A stretch of DNA of 64,000 nucleotides from CBDCVD01 sp965224015. Its GTDB lineage: Bacteria > Pseudomonadota > Alphaproteobacteria > Rhizobiales > CBDCVD01. This document shows, in pieces, positions 18,373 to 26,415 of this stretch. Under the pieces are notes generated by a model. The model saw only the letters and a list, made by a program, of their open reading frames with translations. It had not been told where the DNA came from and searched no databases. How positions within the stretch are numbered: the stretch's first letter is position 1; every line of letters starts with the position of its first letter. The stretch is taken from assembly GCA_965224015.1 (NCBI GenBank), contig OZ245032.1, forward strand, positions 2,046,001 to 2,110,000, given 5' to 3'. Made by a program: the position numbers and the translations under genes.

Positions 18373-18507
18373 GTGACTGACGCCCACAAAAACCATGACG
18401 AGAACGATAACGACGAATATGAAACCCTGAAAACATACGAATTTCGCCTTGGCATTATTCATCCCTCTGCCGATCCGTCGCCGGACGAGATCACGCGGGC
18501 TCTATGA
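18373..18507 (+). CDS. Small acidic hypothetical protein (44 aa)
   Basis: A GTG-start frame with GGGAG 8 bp upstream encodes 44 residues, starting MTDAHKNHDENDNDEYETL and ending ITRAL. The short length and location between an immunity gene and an RHS fragment suggest either a tiny gene or the remnant of a former cassette. No function is assigned. Confidence 0.3.
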   Translation: MTDAHKNHDENDNDEYETLKTYEFRLGIIHPSADPSPDEITRAL

Positions 18508-18547
18508 CTCAAGCCTTATACCGCCTGGCGTTGTGGTGAGTATGCGT

Positions 18548-18676
18548 ATACCCCCTTCGGTGCGGTTCATAATCTCACCGGCGCGGGTGTCGATGCGGGT
18601 GCTGCAACGCCGACGGCGGCCAACGACAACCGCTTCCCCGGCCAGTGGTATCAGGAAGAGACGGGTCTTAGCTTGA
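18548..18676 (+). pseudogene. RHS core fragment in displaced unit 1
   Basis: Encodes PFGAVHNLTGAGVDAGAATP and then FPGQWYQEETGLS, nearly identical to 17077-17190 of the full gene. It stops where an R3 element is inserted; after that element the frame resumes with FAYNWHRH (18790-18812), which is then cut by R5. It is the left part of a displaced RHS tail. Confidence 0.85.
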
Positions 18677-18790
18677 AACGTCTACTGACGACCTGGCCAG
18701 CCCGCTCCCCCGTCCCAACCACCCCAAGGGTACCATTTCATGGGTGGTTGGGACGGGGGAGCGGGCTGGTGATGTCCGTTAATAGAGATC
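18677..18790. repeat. R3 hairpin element inside RHS fragment
   Basis: Long inverted repeat with arms around CCAGCCCGCTCCCCCGTCCC and its complement, loop near CCATTTCAT. Left end AAACGTCTACTGACG, right end CCGTTAATAGAGAT. It is inserted in the codons between EETGL and AYNWHRH of the RHS core, at the same place as the copy at 20685. Confidence 0.9.
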
Positions 18791-18812
18791 TTCGCCTACA
18801 ACTGGCACCGCC

Positions 18813-18905
18813 ATATAGCTAAAAGACTTTATTCTGATAAACTCATTTAGCTATATGCTTTTATTATCGCTCGGCTTTTCGCCTGAAAATGAAATCATTT
18901 TCAGG
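18813..18905. repeat. R5 double palindrome inside RHS fragment
   Basis: First palindrome: ATATAGCTAAA (18813-18823) paired with TTTAGCTATAT (18846-18856). Second: a 24-bp perfect palindrome at 18882-18905, CCTGAAAATGA / TCATTTTCAGG around AA. It separates NWHRH from YDASLGRYTQP of the RHS core. An essentially identical copy is at 20821-20913. Confidence 0.9.
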
Positions 18906-19402
18906 TGGCCTGGCTATACGACGCGAGTCTCGGTCGCTACACGCAACCCGACCCCTTGAGCCTCGTCGACGGCCCCAACCGCTACGCCTACGCCGCCTCC
19001 GCCCCCACCCTCTACACAGACCCCCGCGGGGAGTATCTGATACCCGTTCTGGTGGGTGCCGCTGTTGGCGCCGGGATTGATCTCGGTTTTCAGCTATGGC
19101 AGCATGGCGGCAGGTTTGATTGCGTAGACTGGAAGGAAGTCGTGTTTTCCGGAGCCGCCGGCGCCCTTGGCGGCGGAGTCACCCGCGTTGCACTTCGTGG
19201 TGGAGTCACCCGCGTTGCAGGTGTAAAGGTTTGGTACTCCCCACGTGCTCGTGGTGGCGGAATTAATTTTCGAGATCGATTTAAAGTGGATTGGCATCGG
19301 TTTAAATTAAAAGGTAGATGGGTCAACAGACCACACTACCATCGCTACTCTGAATCAAAAAGGTCTATTGAATCTCATAGGCCATGGCAAAGAGGCTGGT
19401 AA
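18905..19402 (+). CDS. Displaced RHS C-terminal tip (orphan toxin module 1)
   Basis: A 165-residue frame starting with a GTG in the R5 palindrome. It carries the end of the RHS core (LYDASLGRYTQPDPLSL through DPRGEY), then a hydrophobic pre-toxin linker (LIPVLVGAAVGAGIDLG) shared with module 2, and a variable tip after GALGG. The tip has a duplicated GGVTRVA and a basic aromatic end with DWHRFKLKGRWVNRPHYHR, which looks nuclease-like but matches no family I can name. There is no signal, no core and no good ribosome site, so it is probably a silent donor cassette rather than an expressed gene. Confidence 0.7.
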   Translation: MAWLYDASLGRYTQPDPLSLVDGPNRYAYAASAPTLYTDPRGEYLIPVLVGAAVGAGIDLGFQLWQHGGRFDCVDWKEVVFSGAAGALGGGVTRVALRGGVTRVAGVKVWYSPRARGGGINFRDRFKVDWHRFKLKGRWVNRPHYHRYSESKRSIESHRPWQRGW

Positions 19403-19461
19403 AGCCACATTTGAGGGCAGCAGTTTTACAATCCCACTCTTGATTAAGGGAGAATTATTCA

Positions 19462-19731
19462 ATGTTGGATCAACATAATATCTGGAGATCTTATGTTATA
19501 AAAGTGACTAAAGCGATGATAAATTTTAGAGATGGACGCGGTTTAAATATGGATGAAACTTGGAACATTATAGAAGATCACCATAAATCAATAAATGAAG
19601 ATGTCGTGGAGTTTTTAGTTGATACAGTTTCCGAAATTGATGGAGATCTGGATAATTATAATGAGACCATAGAGCGGTTAATAGCATCCGGTAAAATTGA
19701 TGATTTTATCTTATATATGGATGGGCCCTGA
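19462..19731 (+). CDS. Candidate immunity protein of orphan module 1
   Basis: An 89-residue acidic, AT-rich protein with AAGGGAG 9 bp upstream of the ATG, located 59 bp after the module 1 tip. It is predicted helical and soluble. The position directly behind a toxin tip, low GC and small size fit an immunity role; no family was recognised. Confidence 0.6.
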   Translation: MLDQHNIWRSYVIKVTKAMINFRDGRGLNMDETWNIIEDHHKSINEDVVEFLVDTVSEIDGDLDNYNETIERLIASGKIDDFILYMDGP

Positions 19732-19842
19732 TTTTTTCACGGAATCACGAATGCGGGAAATTCTCGTGAGGGACAAGGCAAACCGCGCCATCGCCCAGGA
19801 GAAAAACATGGCGATGACAAGAATTTCTGGGATCGGTTCTGA
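19732..19842 (+). pseudogene. Remnant of another RHS toxin tail
   Basis: In frame after the previous stop, the sequence reads FFHGITNAGNSREGQGKPRH then RPGEKHGDDKNFWDRF and a stop at 19840-19842. The basic, glycine-rich composition and the end directly overlapping the start of the next gene (TGATG) are typical of toxin C-termini joined to immunity genes. The rest of that toxin is gone. Confidence 0.55.
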
Positions 19843-20309
19843 TGCATTACATACTTGGAGAAATCTGGCACCATAAAGGAAAAACCTACGGGGCGGATGA
19901 TGTAAAAGATCTAGCATGCATAGCGGTTTATCCCACTTTGGAGGCCTTGATATTCGAGATCGAAGCACCTCATGTTATTGAAAATTCCTATCGGGTTTTT
20001 GATTCAGAAGGCTACGAGATTGAACTTTATGCGGCAGGAGAATTTGAGGAGATTGTATCTCGTGGGCGGACGGGTTTTCAGGACCTGGAAACTGTCAATT
20101 CACTGGTGAGACAGGGAATAGAGGTTTCTAGGGAGGTTCATCCTGATTGTGTTGATTTGGCAAAAGAACAGATCAAGCAGCTTTCTGGAACGGACTTAAC
20201 GGCGTACAAACTTCAAATCAGTGCACGCATTCGGGCTAAAATCAAGGAAAACAGTTTGCGCAACCGTATTAGGAAATTTTTTGCGCGCCTGGGTTCCAAA
20301 GACAAGTAG
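19842..20309 (+). CDS. Candidate immunity protein of a lost RHS toxin
   Basis: A 155-residue protein whose ATG overlaps the stop of the toxin-tail remnant by one base. N-terminal half is beta-rich (MHYILGEIWHHKGKTYGADD), the rest is helical and charged, with a basic end. No signal or membrane segment. It likely protected against the toxin whose last residues remain just upstream; an orphan immunity gene can defend against siblings that still carry that toxin (family knowledge, inference here). Confidence 0.55.
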   Translation: MHYILGEIWHHKGKTYGADDVKDLACIAVYPTLEALIFEIEAPHVIENSYRVFDSEGYEIELYAAGEFEEIVSRGRTGFQDLETVNSLVRQGIEVSREVHPDCVDLAKEQIKQLSGTDLTAYKLQISARIRAKIKENSLRNRIRKFFARLGSKDK

Positions 20310-20329
20310 TACGTCGCTATAAGCGCAGC

Positions 20330-20684
20330 CTGAACGGCAACGTGCTGGCTGAGATGAACGCCGCCGGCGACACTTTACGCGAATATGTCTGGATCGAACA
20401 CCGCGACACCCGGGAGGCGGATACGCCCACAGGGGCGGCCATGCCCCTTGCTATCATCGCCGAAGTCAGTACGCCAACACCGAAGCGGTATTTCGTCCAT
20501 ACCGATCATCTTGATCGCCCGGTTATGATGACCGATCACACCGGCGCTGCTGCCTGGCAGGCGGTCTACAAGCCCTTTGGCGAAGTTTACAGTCTGGCTG
20601 GGGTTGGCTCCGCGGCGTCGACGGCGGCCAACGACAACCGCTTTCCCGGTCAATGGTATCAGGAAGAGACGGGTCTTAGCTGGA
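20330..20684 (+). pseudogene. RHS core fragment in displaced unit 2
   Basis: Matches the RHS core from LNGNVLAEMNAAGDTLREY through RFPGQWYQEETGLS with few substitutions, then is interrupted by an R3 element at 20685. The frame 20342-20830 that reads through the R3 element is an artefact of the insertion. No start codon or signal belongs to it. Confidence 0.88.
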
Positions 20685-20799
20685 AACGTCTATTGGTGAC
20701 CTGGCCAGCCCGCTCCCCCGTCCCAACCACCCCAAGGGTACCATTTCATGGGTGGTTGGGACGGGGGAGCGGGCTGGTGATGTCCGTTAATAGAGATCT
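20685..20799. repeat. R3 hairpin element inside RHS fragment (unit 2)
   Basis: Nearly identical to the copy at 18677-18790 and inserted at the same RHS codon, showing that the two units were duplicated after the insertion. It is followed by TTCGCCTACAACTGGCACC, the continuation of the core. Confidence 0.9.
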
Positions 20800-20820
20800 T
20801 CGCCTACAACTGGCACCGCC

Positions 20821-20913
20821 ATATAGCTAAAAGACTTTATTCTGATAAACTCATTTAGCTATATGCTTTTATTATCGCTCGGCTTTTCGCCTGAAAATGA
20901 AATCATTTTCAGG
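20821..20913. repeat. R5 double palindrome (unit 2)
   Basis: Same two palindromes as 18813-18905, with ATATAGCTAAA at 20821-20831 and the 24-bp palindrome at 20890-20913. Confidence 0.9.
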
Positions 20914-21530
20914 TGGCCTGGCTATACGACGCGAGTCTCGGTCGCTACACGCAACCCGACCCCTTGAGCCTCGTCGACGGCCCCAACCGCTACGCCTACG
21001 CCGCCTCCGCCCCCACCCTCTACACAGACCCCCGCGGAGAGTATCTGATACCCGTTCTGGTGGGTGCCGCTGTTGGCGCCGGGCTTGACCTCGGCCTGCA
21101 ATTATGGCGTCATGGCGGCAGGTTTGACTGCGTGGACTGGAAGGAAGTCGTGTTTTCCGGAGCCGCCGGCGCCCTTGGTGGGACTGGTTTTGGCGCAGCA
21201 TCACGAGTCGTCTCAAACGCTTCGAAAGCTTTTAAAAAGGCTAAGCGTGTTAAGGTGCCCAAGAGGCCACCCAGCCTGAGGCCAGATAAAAATGCAAGGG
21301 GCCCACATACTGTCTTCAAAAGAGATCAGTCCGGTAAGGTTGTACGTTACGAAACTTTTAAAGTTAATACGCTCAACCCAACAGGATTCGATAGCGTTAA
21401 ACGGGTTGATTTGATCGGGAAATCTCACTACAACAAGAGAATCGGCAAAAACATACCAACCCCGCATGTACATTCTCGTAATATTCCAGGTGGCGTCAGA
21501 TCGGCCCAAGGATGGGAAATTCCACGATGA
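20913..21530 (+). CDS. Displaced RHS tip with Ntox24-like toxin domain (orphan module 2)
   Basis: A 205-residue frame with the end of the RHS core (to DPRGEY at about residue 45), the pre-toxin linker shared with module 1, and after GALGG a distinct tip. The last 80 residues (GPHTVFKRDQSGKVVRYETF, then GKSHYNKRIGKNIPTPHVHS and GGVRSAQGWEIPR) resemble the polymorphic toxin type 24 domain, proposed to be an RNase. The IPTPHVH motif supplies likely catalytic histidines. The gene is followed, with a 4-bp overlap, by an Imm53-type gene. Like module 1 it lacks signal and shell, so it is probably a silent donor tip. Confidence 0.78.
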   Translation: MAWLYDASLGRYTQPDPLSLVDGPNRYAYAASAPTLYTDPRGEYLIPVLVGAAVGAGLDLGLQLWRHGGRFDCVDWKEVVFSGAAGALGGTGFGAASRVVSNASKAFKKAKRVKVPKRPPSLRPDKNARGPHTVFKRDQSGKVVRYETFKVNTLNPTGFDSVKRVDLIGKSHYNKRIGKNIPTPHVHSRNIPGGVRSAQGWEIPR

Positions 21531-21844
21531 CCGTTCAAGTCGATGTTCTTGCTAGATTACAAAAATGGTATTTGTCCCAATGCGATGGTGATTGGGAGCA
21601 TCAGTATGGCGTCGAGATATGCACCGTGGACAATCCTGGATGGCGTGGTTCGATAAACTTGGCTGAAACGTATAAGGAAGAGCACGTTTTTAAAAGAATA
21701 AAAATTGAGCGGAGCGAAGACGACTGGATACATGCTTGGAAAGAAAATAATAAATTTGAATTTGCATGCAGCCCGGAAAATCTACAAGGCGCATTAGAAA
21801 TTTTCTTGAATTGGGCAAATAGTGGAGATATCAAAAATAATTGA
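21527..21844 (+). CDS. Immunity 53 family protein
   Basis: A 105-residue cytoplasmic protein starting at the ATG that overlaps the toxin stop (ATGA). The segment LQKWYLSQCDGDWEHQYGVE with DNPGWRGSINL is the signature of the Imm53 family. It should neutralise the adjacent Ntox24-like toxin. AT-rich relative to the RHS core. Confidence 0.82.
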   Translation: MTVQVDVLARLQKWYLSQCDGDWEHQYGVEICTVDNPGWRGSINLAETYKEEHVFKRIKIERSEDDWIHAWKENNKFEFACSPENLQGALEIFLNWANSGDIKNN

Positions 21845-22188
21845 TAGAGGCCGATGACCACGATATGATAGCGGTCTTTTTGGCGGTTTGGTAAAGGTAA
21901 TATGTGGAAGTTCCGACCTGATCTGACGGTTTGCCGTTTTGCCGGTGATAATTCGTCGGATCAGGTCTTAGTTTCTATGTATAAACTCACCACCTGACGT
22001 AATAATTATTAGGCGAATTTTGATGGCGAATAAGGCCTAAATGAGTGGGATTTGCGTCGATTTCAGGGGTTATGAATGCCAAACCGCCATCGAATCGGAC
22101 CAAAGTCAGTTTTGTCAGATGGTGAGATGTAAAAATGAAACAGCTTGATCCCTTACCTGCTCGCACACAAGCCCGACAACAACACGCC
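21845..22188. other. Unassigned AT-rich gap in RHS locus
   Basis: About 340 bp without a credible gene. It separates module 2 from the last RHS fragment. No repeat of R1 to R5 was recognised; it may be decayed cassette DNA. Confidence 0.5.
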
Positions 22189-22555
22189 ATTATGTGCACG
22201 ACCTGAACGGCAACGTGCTGGCTGAGATGAACGCCGCCGGCGACACTTTACGCGAATATGTCTGGATCGAACACCGCGACACCCAAGAGGCGGATACGCC
22301 GACGGGGGCGGCCATGCCCCTTGCCATCATCGCCGATGTCAGTACGCCAACACCGAAGCGGTATTTCGTCCATACCGATCATCTTGATCGCCCGGTTATG
22401 ATGACCGATCGCACCGGCGCTGCTGCCTGGCAGGCGGTCTACAAGCCCTTTGGTGCGGTTTACCGTCTGACCGGCGCGGGTGCTGCGGCGCCGACGGCGG
22501 CCAACGACAACCGCTTTCCCGGTCAATGGTATCAGGGGGAGACGGGCCTTAGCTG
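22189..22555 (+). pseudogene. RHS core fragment in displaced unit 3 (no tip)
   Basis: Nearly identical to the core from HYVHDLNGNVLAEMNAAGD to FPGQWYQGETGLS. It ends at a third R3 element inserted at the same RHS site as in units 1 and 2, and the following tip, if there was one, is lost. Confidence 0.88.
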
Positions 22556-22671
22556 GAAACGTCTATTGGTGACCTGGCCAGCCCGCTCCCCCGTCCCAAC
22601 CACCCCAAGGGTACCATTTCATGGGTGGCCCAAGACGAGGACGTAGGCTGGTCAAATCGTCAATAGACGTT
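22556..22671. repeat. R3 element, right half replaced
   Basis: Left half is the same as in units 1 and 2, but after CCATTTCATGGGTGG the sequence switches to CCAAGACGAGGACGTAGGCT and ends TCGTCAATAGACGTTTCC, the other R3 terminus. This shows that R3 has two related end types that recombine. Confidence 0.8.
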
Positions 22672-23020
22672 TCCCTGTGTTTCGTGCGAATAAGATAAAA
22701 GACAACGGTTTTCAACTTGGGCGAACCGGCAAACGCAAAGCCCCTTGGTATAAGGCTATAGCAAAATGCGTTTAGTCGGAATCATGAGCATTCAGCATTG
22801 TTTTTTGCATTTTGCTATAGATTTAGCGGATCTCAATCCGACCACCGCCACTGACCGGCTGTTGAAGGCCGGTCAGTGGAATCAATCTTTGCACAGAAAC
22901 CGGAAAAATCATAAGACAAGCGTATCAGGTTTATACGTTTAGTTGTCCCTATAGCAAAATGGGTACAACTAACGCCAAGCTGATCTATAGTCGCCAATAA
23001 GGAAGACGAGCAAAGACATT
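22672..23020. repeat. R1 element copy split by a hairpin
   Basis: 22756-22820 is an R1 first half (CTATAGCAAAATGCG ... TTTTGCTATAG). At 22848-22879 a 12-bp perfect stem CCACTGACCGGC / GCCGGTCAGTGG has an 8-nt loop. 22925-22988 is a diverged R1 second half with TTAGTTGT / ACAACTAA pairing. A short R2 end (CCCCTTGGTATAAGG) is at 22741-22755. The block lies directly upstream of the gamma carbonic anhydrase gene, so its promoter is inside or near this structure. Confidence 0.75.
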
Positions 23021-23563
23021 ATGAGAAAATTGTCAAACCGTTATGGCTTGGGACACCGCGTGCCCTGCCTACCTGCCAGTGGCGATTACTGGATAGCGCC
23101 GGATGCGCGGGTCATAGGGGCGGTGACATTAGGCGAGGGGGCGTCGATCTGGTGGGGCGCGGTGTTGCGTGGTGACAACGAACCGATCACTGTCGGCGGC
23201 GGAACCAACGTGCAAGAACAATGTATCGGGCATGTGGATCCGGGATATCCTCTGGTGATCGGAGATCATTGCACCATCGGACATAGGGTCACTTTGCACG
23301 GCTGCACAATCGGTGACGGATCTTTAATCGGCATGGGTGCGATTGTCTTGAATGGTGCGAGGATCGGCGCCAATTGCCTGATTGGCGCTGGGGCCCTTGT
23401 GCCAGAAGGGATGACGATCCCAAACGGCAATCTCGTCCTTGGTGTTCCTGCCAGAATCAAGCGCAAACTGTCGTCTGAGGAGGTTGAAGGGCTAACGCAA
23501 TCGGCCGCAAGGTATCGGCAAAACAAGGAACGGTTCAAAGCCAAGCTGAAGCCGTTTGAATGA
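23021..23563 (+). CDS. Gamma carbonic anhydrase family protein
   Basis: A 180-residue left-handed beta-helix protein built of hexapeptide repeats (I-G-x-x-x-x pattern from about residue 25 to 150), ending in a C-terminal helix. The metal-site histidines appear in QCIGHVDPG and in HCTIGHRVTLHG. Homologues (YrdA, PaaY, CaiE) are trimeric metal enzymes or thioesterase-like proteins, many with weak or no CO2 hydratase activity. The usual QDGSVLH stretch reads QEQCIGH here, a small deviation in the active-site loop. Convergent with the TadE-like gene, 7 bp apart. Confidence 0.88.
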   Translation: MRKLSNRYGLGHRVPCLPASGDYWIAPDARVIGAVTLGEGASIWWGAVLRGDNEPITVGGGTNVQEQCIGHVDPGYPLVIGDHCTIGHRVTLHGCTIGDGSLIGMGAIVLNGARIGANCLIGAGALVPEGMTIPNGNLVLGVPARIKRKLSSEEVEGLTQSAARYRQNKERFKAKLKPFE

Positions 23564-23570
23564 CAGAGCC

Positions 23571-24146
23571 CTATGCGCCGCAATCACCCCCATCGAGTGA
23601 GACACATCCGCCAGCGCGGGGATAGTAAAAATAGACCTTCGACATGGAAATAGAGTCCTCCAGTCCGAAGCTGCCTGCGATCGCCGGCTTATAGACAAAC
23701 TCAGCCTGGGCGCCAATGATACTGGTGTTATTTATTTGCAGGCCGGAAGGGAGCGCAGGTATGCCCTTTTTGACAACACCTGTTTTCCAATGCCAGTCTC
23801 GCGTCACACCGCCGTTGTCGTCGATGGAGTAGGCAACGACCCGGATACCCAGGTCACCCGTGCCGAACGGCAGCATAACCGTATCGCCAATTTTCGCCAG
23901 TCCCTGCAAATCGCTGGTCGTAACGGCACTGACCTGCGAGACCATATCGCCAACATAACCGGCCACCTTGGCCATCTTGCGGTTGGCAATAATGCCCTGG
24001 GTGAGTTCTACACAACCTGCAAACATAATCAGCATGACCGGCAACAGGAGAGCAAACTCTACGGCCGCCACCGCCTTGATGTCATCTCGCCAATTATGTA
24101 AGGCCTCGCAAAGCCTTGCTCTGATCAATTTAGTGCGACCTTGCAT
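23571..24146 (-). CDS. TadE/TadG-like pilus assembly protein
   Basis: A 191-residue protein with a single N-terminal membrane helix preceded by a basic region and the class-III-pilin-like motif KAVAAVEFALLLPVMLIMF (about residues 24-43) with the conserved Glu, followed by a periplasmic domain with a C-terminal cysteine pair. TadE-family pseudopilins are part of tight-adherence (Flp) pilus systems. Second gene of a pair with 24239-24802. The rest of a tad locus is not in the window. Confidence 0.82.
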   Translation of the reverse strand: MQGRTKLIRARLCEALHNWRDDIKAVAAVEFALLLPVMLIMFAGCVELTQGIIANRKMAKVAGYVGDMVSQVSAVTTSDLQGLAKIGDTVMLPFGTGDLGIRVVAYSIDDNGGVTRDWHWKTGVVKKGIPALPSGLQINNTSIIGAQAEFVYKPAIAGSFGLEDSISMSKVYFYYPRAGGCVSLDGGDCGA

Positions 24147-24238
24147 GGTTATCCTGCCTGTTTTCCATTTTTTCTTGTTGGTGTTTAATAGCTGCCTTTG
24201 CGCCCGGGCTCGTTCCCATCGTGCTAATCCTATTGCAA

Positions 24239-24802
24239 TCAGGTATCGGGAAAGGGTTCATTACGAAACACAAGTGTCGATGAAAGAATGCGATAATTGC
24301 CATTGGTGGCCAGGTTAAAGCCGGGTAATCTAGCGAAGATCTGCCAGGGATAAAAAACCTGTACGACAGCAATCTCCAGTGCATCCCCCGGATCGAAAGA
24401 GTTCGCTCCGGTAAACTGTCCGTTGCTGCCTAACTGCGGAACAGACGTGTTAATGCTGCCGAAATCCGGATAGCTTGTCACGTTCACGCGTATACTGGCA
24501 CAGGTGAACAGAAAGTCGAACTTGTCGCATACCTTGTCCCGGAACTGGTCGGCGGTTACGCCATTGCGCTGGGCTTGCCCGGTTCTGATCTCACGGGCGG
24601 CATTCTCAGAAGCGATTTCCAAAACCTCGCCGGCAAACATAACAATCGCGATTTCGAGAATGCCGAACAGCAACGCAAAGAATGGCACCGCAACAAGGCC
24701 AAACTCCACCGCCGCCACACCATCGTCATCTGCTTTGTAGCGCTTGATGCGTTTTAACTTTAGACACATCCTGGACGCATTTTTTTTCATTATGGACATC
24801 AT
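24239..24802 (-). CDS. TadE family pilus assembly protein
   Basis: A 187-residue paralogue of the next gene with DDGVAAVEFGLVAVPFFALL around residues 25-45 as the processed membrane helix and a small secreted domain with two cysteines (KFDFLFTCASIRV region). It is likely a minor pseudopilin for the Flp pilus. Upstream lies an R1/R4 repeat block, and no other tad gene is adjacent, so the pair may be isolated from its machinery or work with one elsewhere. Confidence 0.85.
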   Translation of the reverse strand: MMSIMKKNASRMCLKLKRIKRYKADDDGVAAVEFGLVAVPFFALLFGILEIAIVMFAGEVLEIASENAAREIRTGQAQRNGVTADQFRDKVCDKFDFLFTCASIRVNVTSYPDFGSINTSVPQLGSNGQFTGANSFDPGDALEIAVVQVFYPWQIFARLPGFNLATNGNYRILSSTLVFRNEPFPDT

Positions 24803-25276
24803 TACACTCTGGACACACGAGTTGAACTATCGAACGCAATACCAGGCTACCAAATATTGATTTTGAGCCGGTGTAAATTTATCAGAGAATTGAGGAGAAT
24901 AAAATTTGTTTCAAACGCGATCGTAAACCCTTGGTAAATATAAGGCGTGAATATTCTACTTTGGAGAGCGGTGCGCGTCTGATGAACCTGCCGCGTTTAT
25001 CCATTTAGTTGGAAACCTCTCTTTGCGACCTAGATCAGCATGGGGTTAGCTGTATCCGTTTTGCCAGGGGTCTGGGGGCATAAGCGAAACCTATAAAGCT
25101 GATCGCCCTGAAACCTATAGCAAAATGCGAAAAAAAATATACTATATACTAAATGCCCATGATTCCAATTGAACGCATTTTGCTATAGAGCGTGTCAGGT
25201 CTTAATAAAAAATATCTATACAATTGGTTTGAGATTTGATTCAAATGCCGACTGGATTTTCGCTCGGTGCACGGCT
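24803..25276. repeat. Intergenic region with inverted R1 element and an R4 end
   Basis: R1 in reverse orientation occupies 25030-25188: second-half hairpin at 25034-25104 and first half with the 15-bp ends at 25115-25188. Bases 25187-25208 match the left end of R4 (AGAGCGTGTCAGGTCTTAATA) fused directly to R1. An open frame that starts at 25169 inside this block is not the real start of the carbonic anhydrase gene. The part from 24803 to 25029 shows nothing recognisable. Confidence 0.8.
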
Positions 25277-25942
25277 ATGATCACGCCGATGCCGGATGCT
25301 TTTTCAACACTCATGGACGGCCATCGCGCGTTTTATGAAGCGCGCTACCAGCCCGCGCAAGATCACTATCGCGCCCTTGCTGATCACGGGCAGCGACCCT
25401 TTGCGTTAGTGATCGCATGTTGCGACTCGCGGGTGGCCCCCGAAGTCATCTTTAATTGCGAACCCGGGGATATTCTTGTTGTACGCACGATTGCCAATTT
25501 GGTTCCCGCCTATGCTTTGGACCTTGACAACCGGCATGCAGGATGCGCGACGGCAGCGGCCATAGAATTTGCCGTTGATGCGCTTGGTGTGAAGACAATC
25601 GTGGTGATGGGGCACGCAGGTTGTGGCGGGGTGGCCGCTGCGCTTGCCAAAGACAGGCAGGCGCTCGGCAAAGACGATTTTGTTGGTAAGTGGGTCCTCC
25701 CACTGCGCGGGCTGGCTGATAAGATCAATCAACGCGCGGACTTGAGCGCGGATCAAAAGCAAACAGCGCTCGAACAATTGTCTGTTCAACAGGGCGTTGA
25801 TCATCTGCTTACATACCAGAGCGTTCGGAAAAAAACCTCAGGTGGCCAGCTCAGCGTGCACGGTGTGTGGTTTGATATTCGTTCGGGCAACCTTTTGGCC
25901 GTGGAGCGCGACGTGGACATTTCAATTTTTCATACATTTTGA
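25277..25942 (+). CDS. Beta carbonic anhydrase
   Basis: A 221-residue zinc enzyme interconverting CO2 and bicarbonate. Zinc ligands and the catalytic dyad are visible in ACCDSRVAPE (about residues 51-60) and GHAGCGGVAAAL (about 114-125), with the His and second Cys in the correct spacing. The ATG at 25277 is the first that is outside the R1/R4 repeat block; an ATG four codons later is also possible. Single-gene transcript with no coupled partner. Confidence 0.9.
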   Translation: MITPMPDAFSTLMDGHRAFYEARYQPAQDHYRALADHGQRPFALVIACCDSRVAPEVIFNCEPGDILVVRTIANLVPAYALDLDNRHAGCATAAAIEFAVDALGVKTIVVMGHAGCGGVAAALAKDRQALGKDDFVGKWVLPLRGLADKINQRADLSADQKQTALEQLSVQQGVDHLLTYQSVRKKTSGGQLSVHGVWFDIRSGNLLAVERDVDISIFHTF

Positions 25943-26033
25943 CATTAATATAAATTTAACATTGTTGTATATTTTAAGAAAAAATTAGCCTATTATGAGG
26001 GCCTCGCTAGTGCCCTTGCTTAGTAGGTTTACC

Positions 26034-26360
26034 ATGTTTCGTGCCTTTTCGTTTACTTTCATCTGCTTTTTTTCGTTGCTTGTGTTGCCATCTCTTCCTG
26101 CATCAGCTGCCTATGATATGCGCCAGGTGGGCTCCGGCCAGGTTGGACCCGTTAGTGCCCACGTTCCCTGCGTTGACCGCGTCGCGTGCCTGACTACCCC
26201 TCAGGTCTATGCCAATACCGCGCGCCGCTACGTCTGTGAAATCGCCATCAATGAACGCACAAACAAGCCGCTGCTTGACTGTTTCTGGTCGGTAGCCGGC
26301 TTTCGCGCCGATCCTCCCACGAGGCGGCGTTGTGCCCGCAACAGCATTTGCCGTGATTAA
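26034..26360 (+). CDS. Small secreted cysteine-containing hypothetical protein
   Basis: A 108-residue protein with a clear signal peptide (MFRAFSFTFICFFSLLVLPS, cleavage near ASA-AYD) and a mature part with five to six cysteines in VPCVDRVACLTTP, YVCEI, LLDCFW and RRCARNSICRD, consistent with disulfide bonds in the periplasm. An in-frame ATG at 25995 would add 13 residues before the signal. No family recognised. Confidence 0.6.
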   Translation: MFRAFSFTFICFFSLLVLPSLPASAAYDMRQVGSGQVGPVSAHVPCVDRVACLTTPQVYANTARRYVCEIAINERTNKPLLDCFWSVAGFRADPPTRRRCARNSICRD

Positions 26361-26415
26361 TGCGATCAGCGTTGGTTTCCCGGGACCCTGTTGCCTCTTA
26401 ACGACAGCTTCTTAA

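Noticed and set aside
20342..20830. 162-aa frame reading from RHS core into SPVPTTPRVPFHGWLGRG
   Set aside because: The second half is the translated R3 hairpin; treated as a pseudogene plus insertion.
25169..25276. Upstream start of the beta carbonic anhydrase frame
   Set aside because: The extension is translated from R1 and R4 repeat ends; homology to the enzyme starts after 25277.
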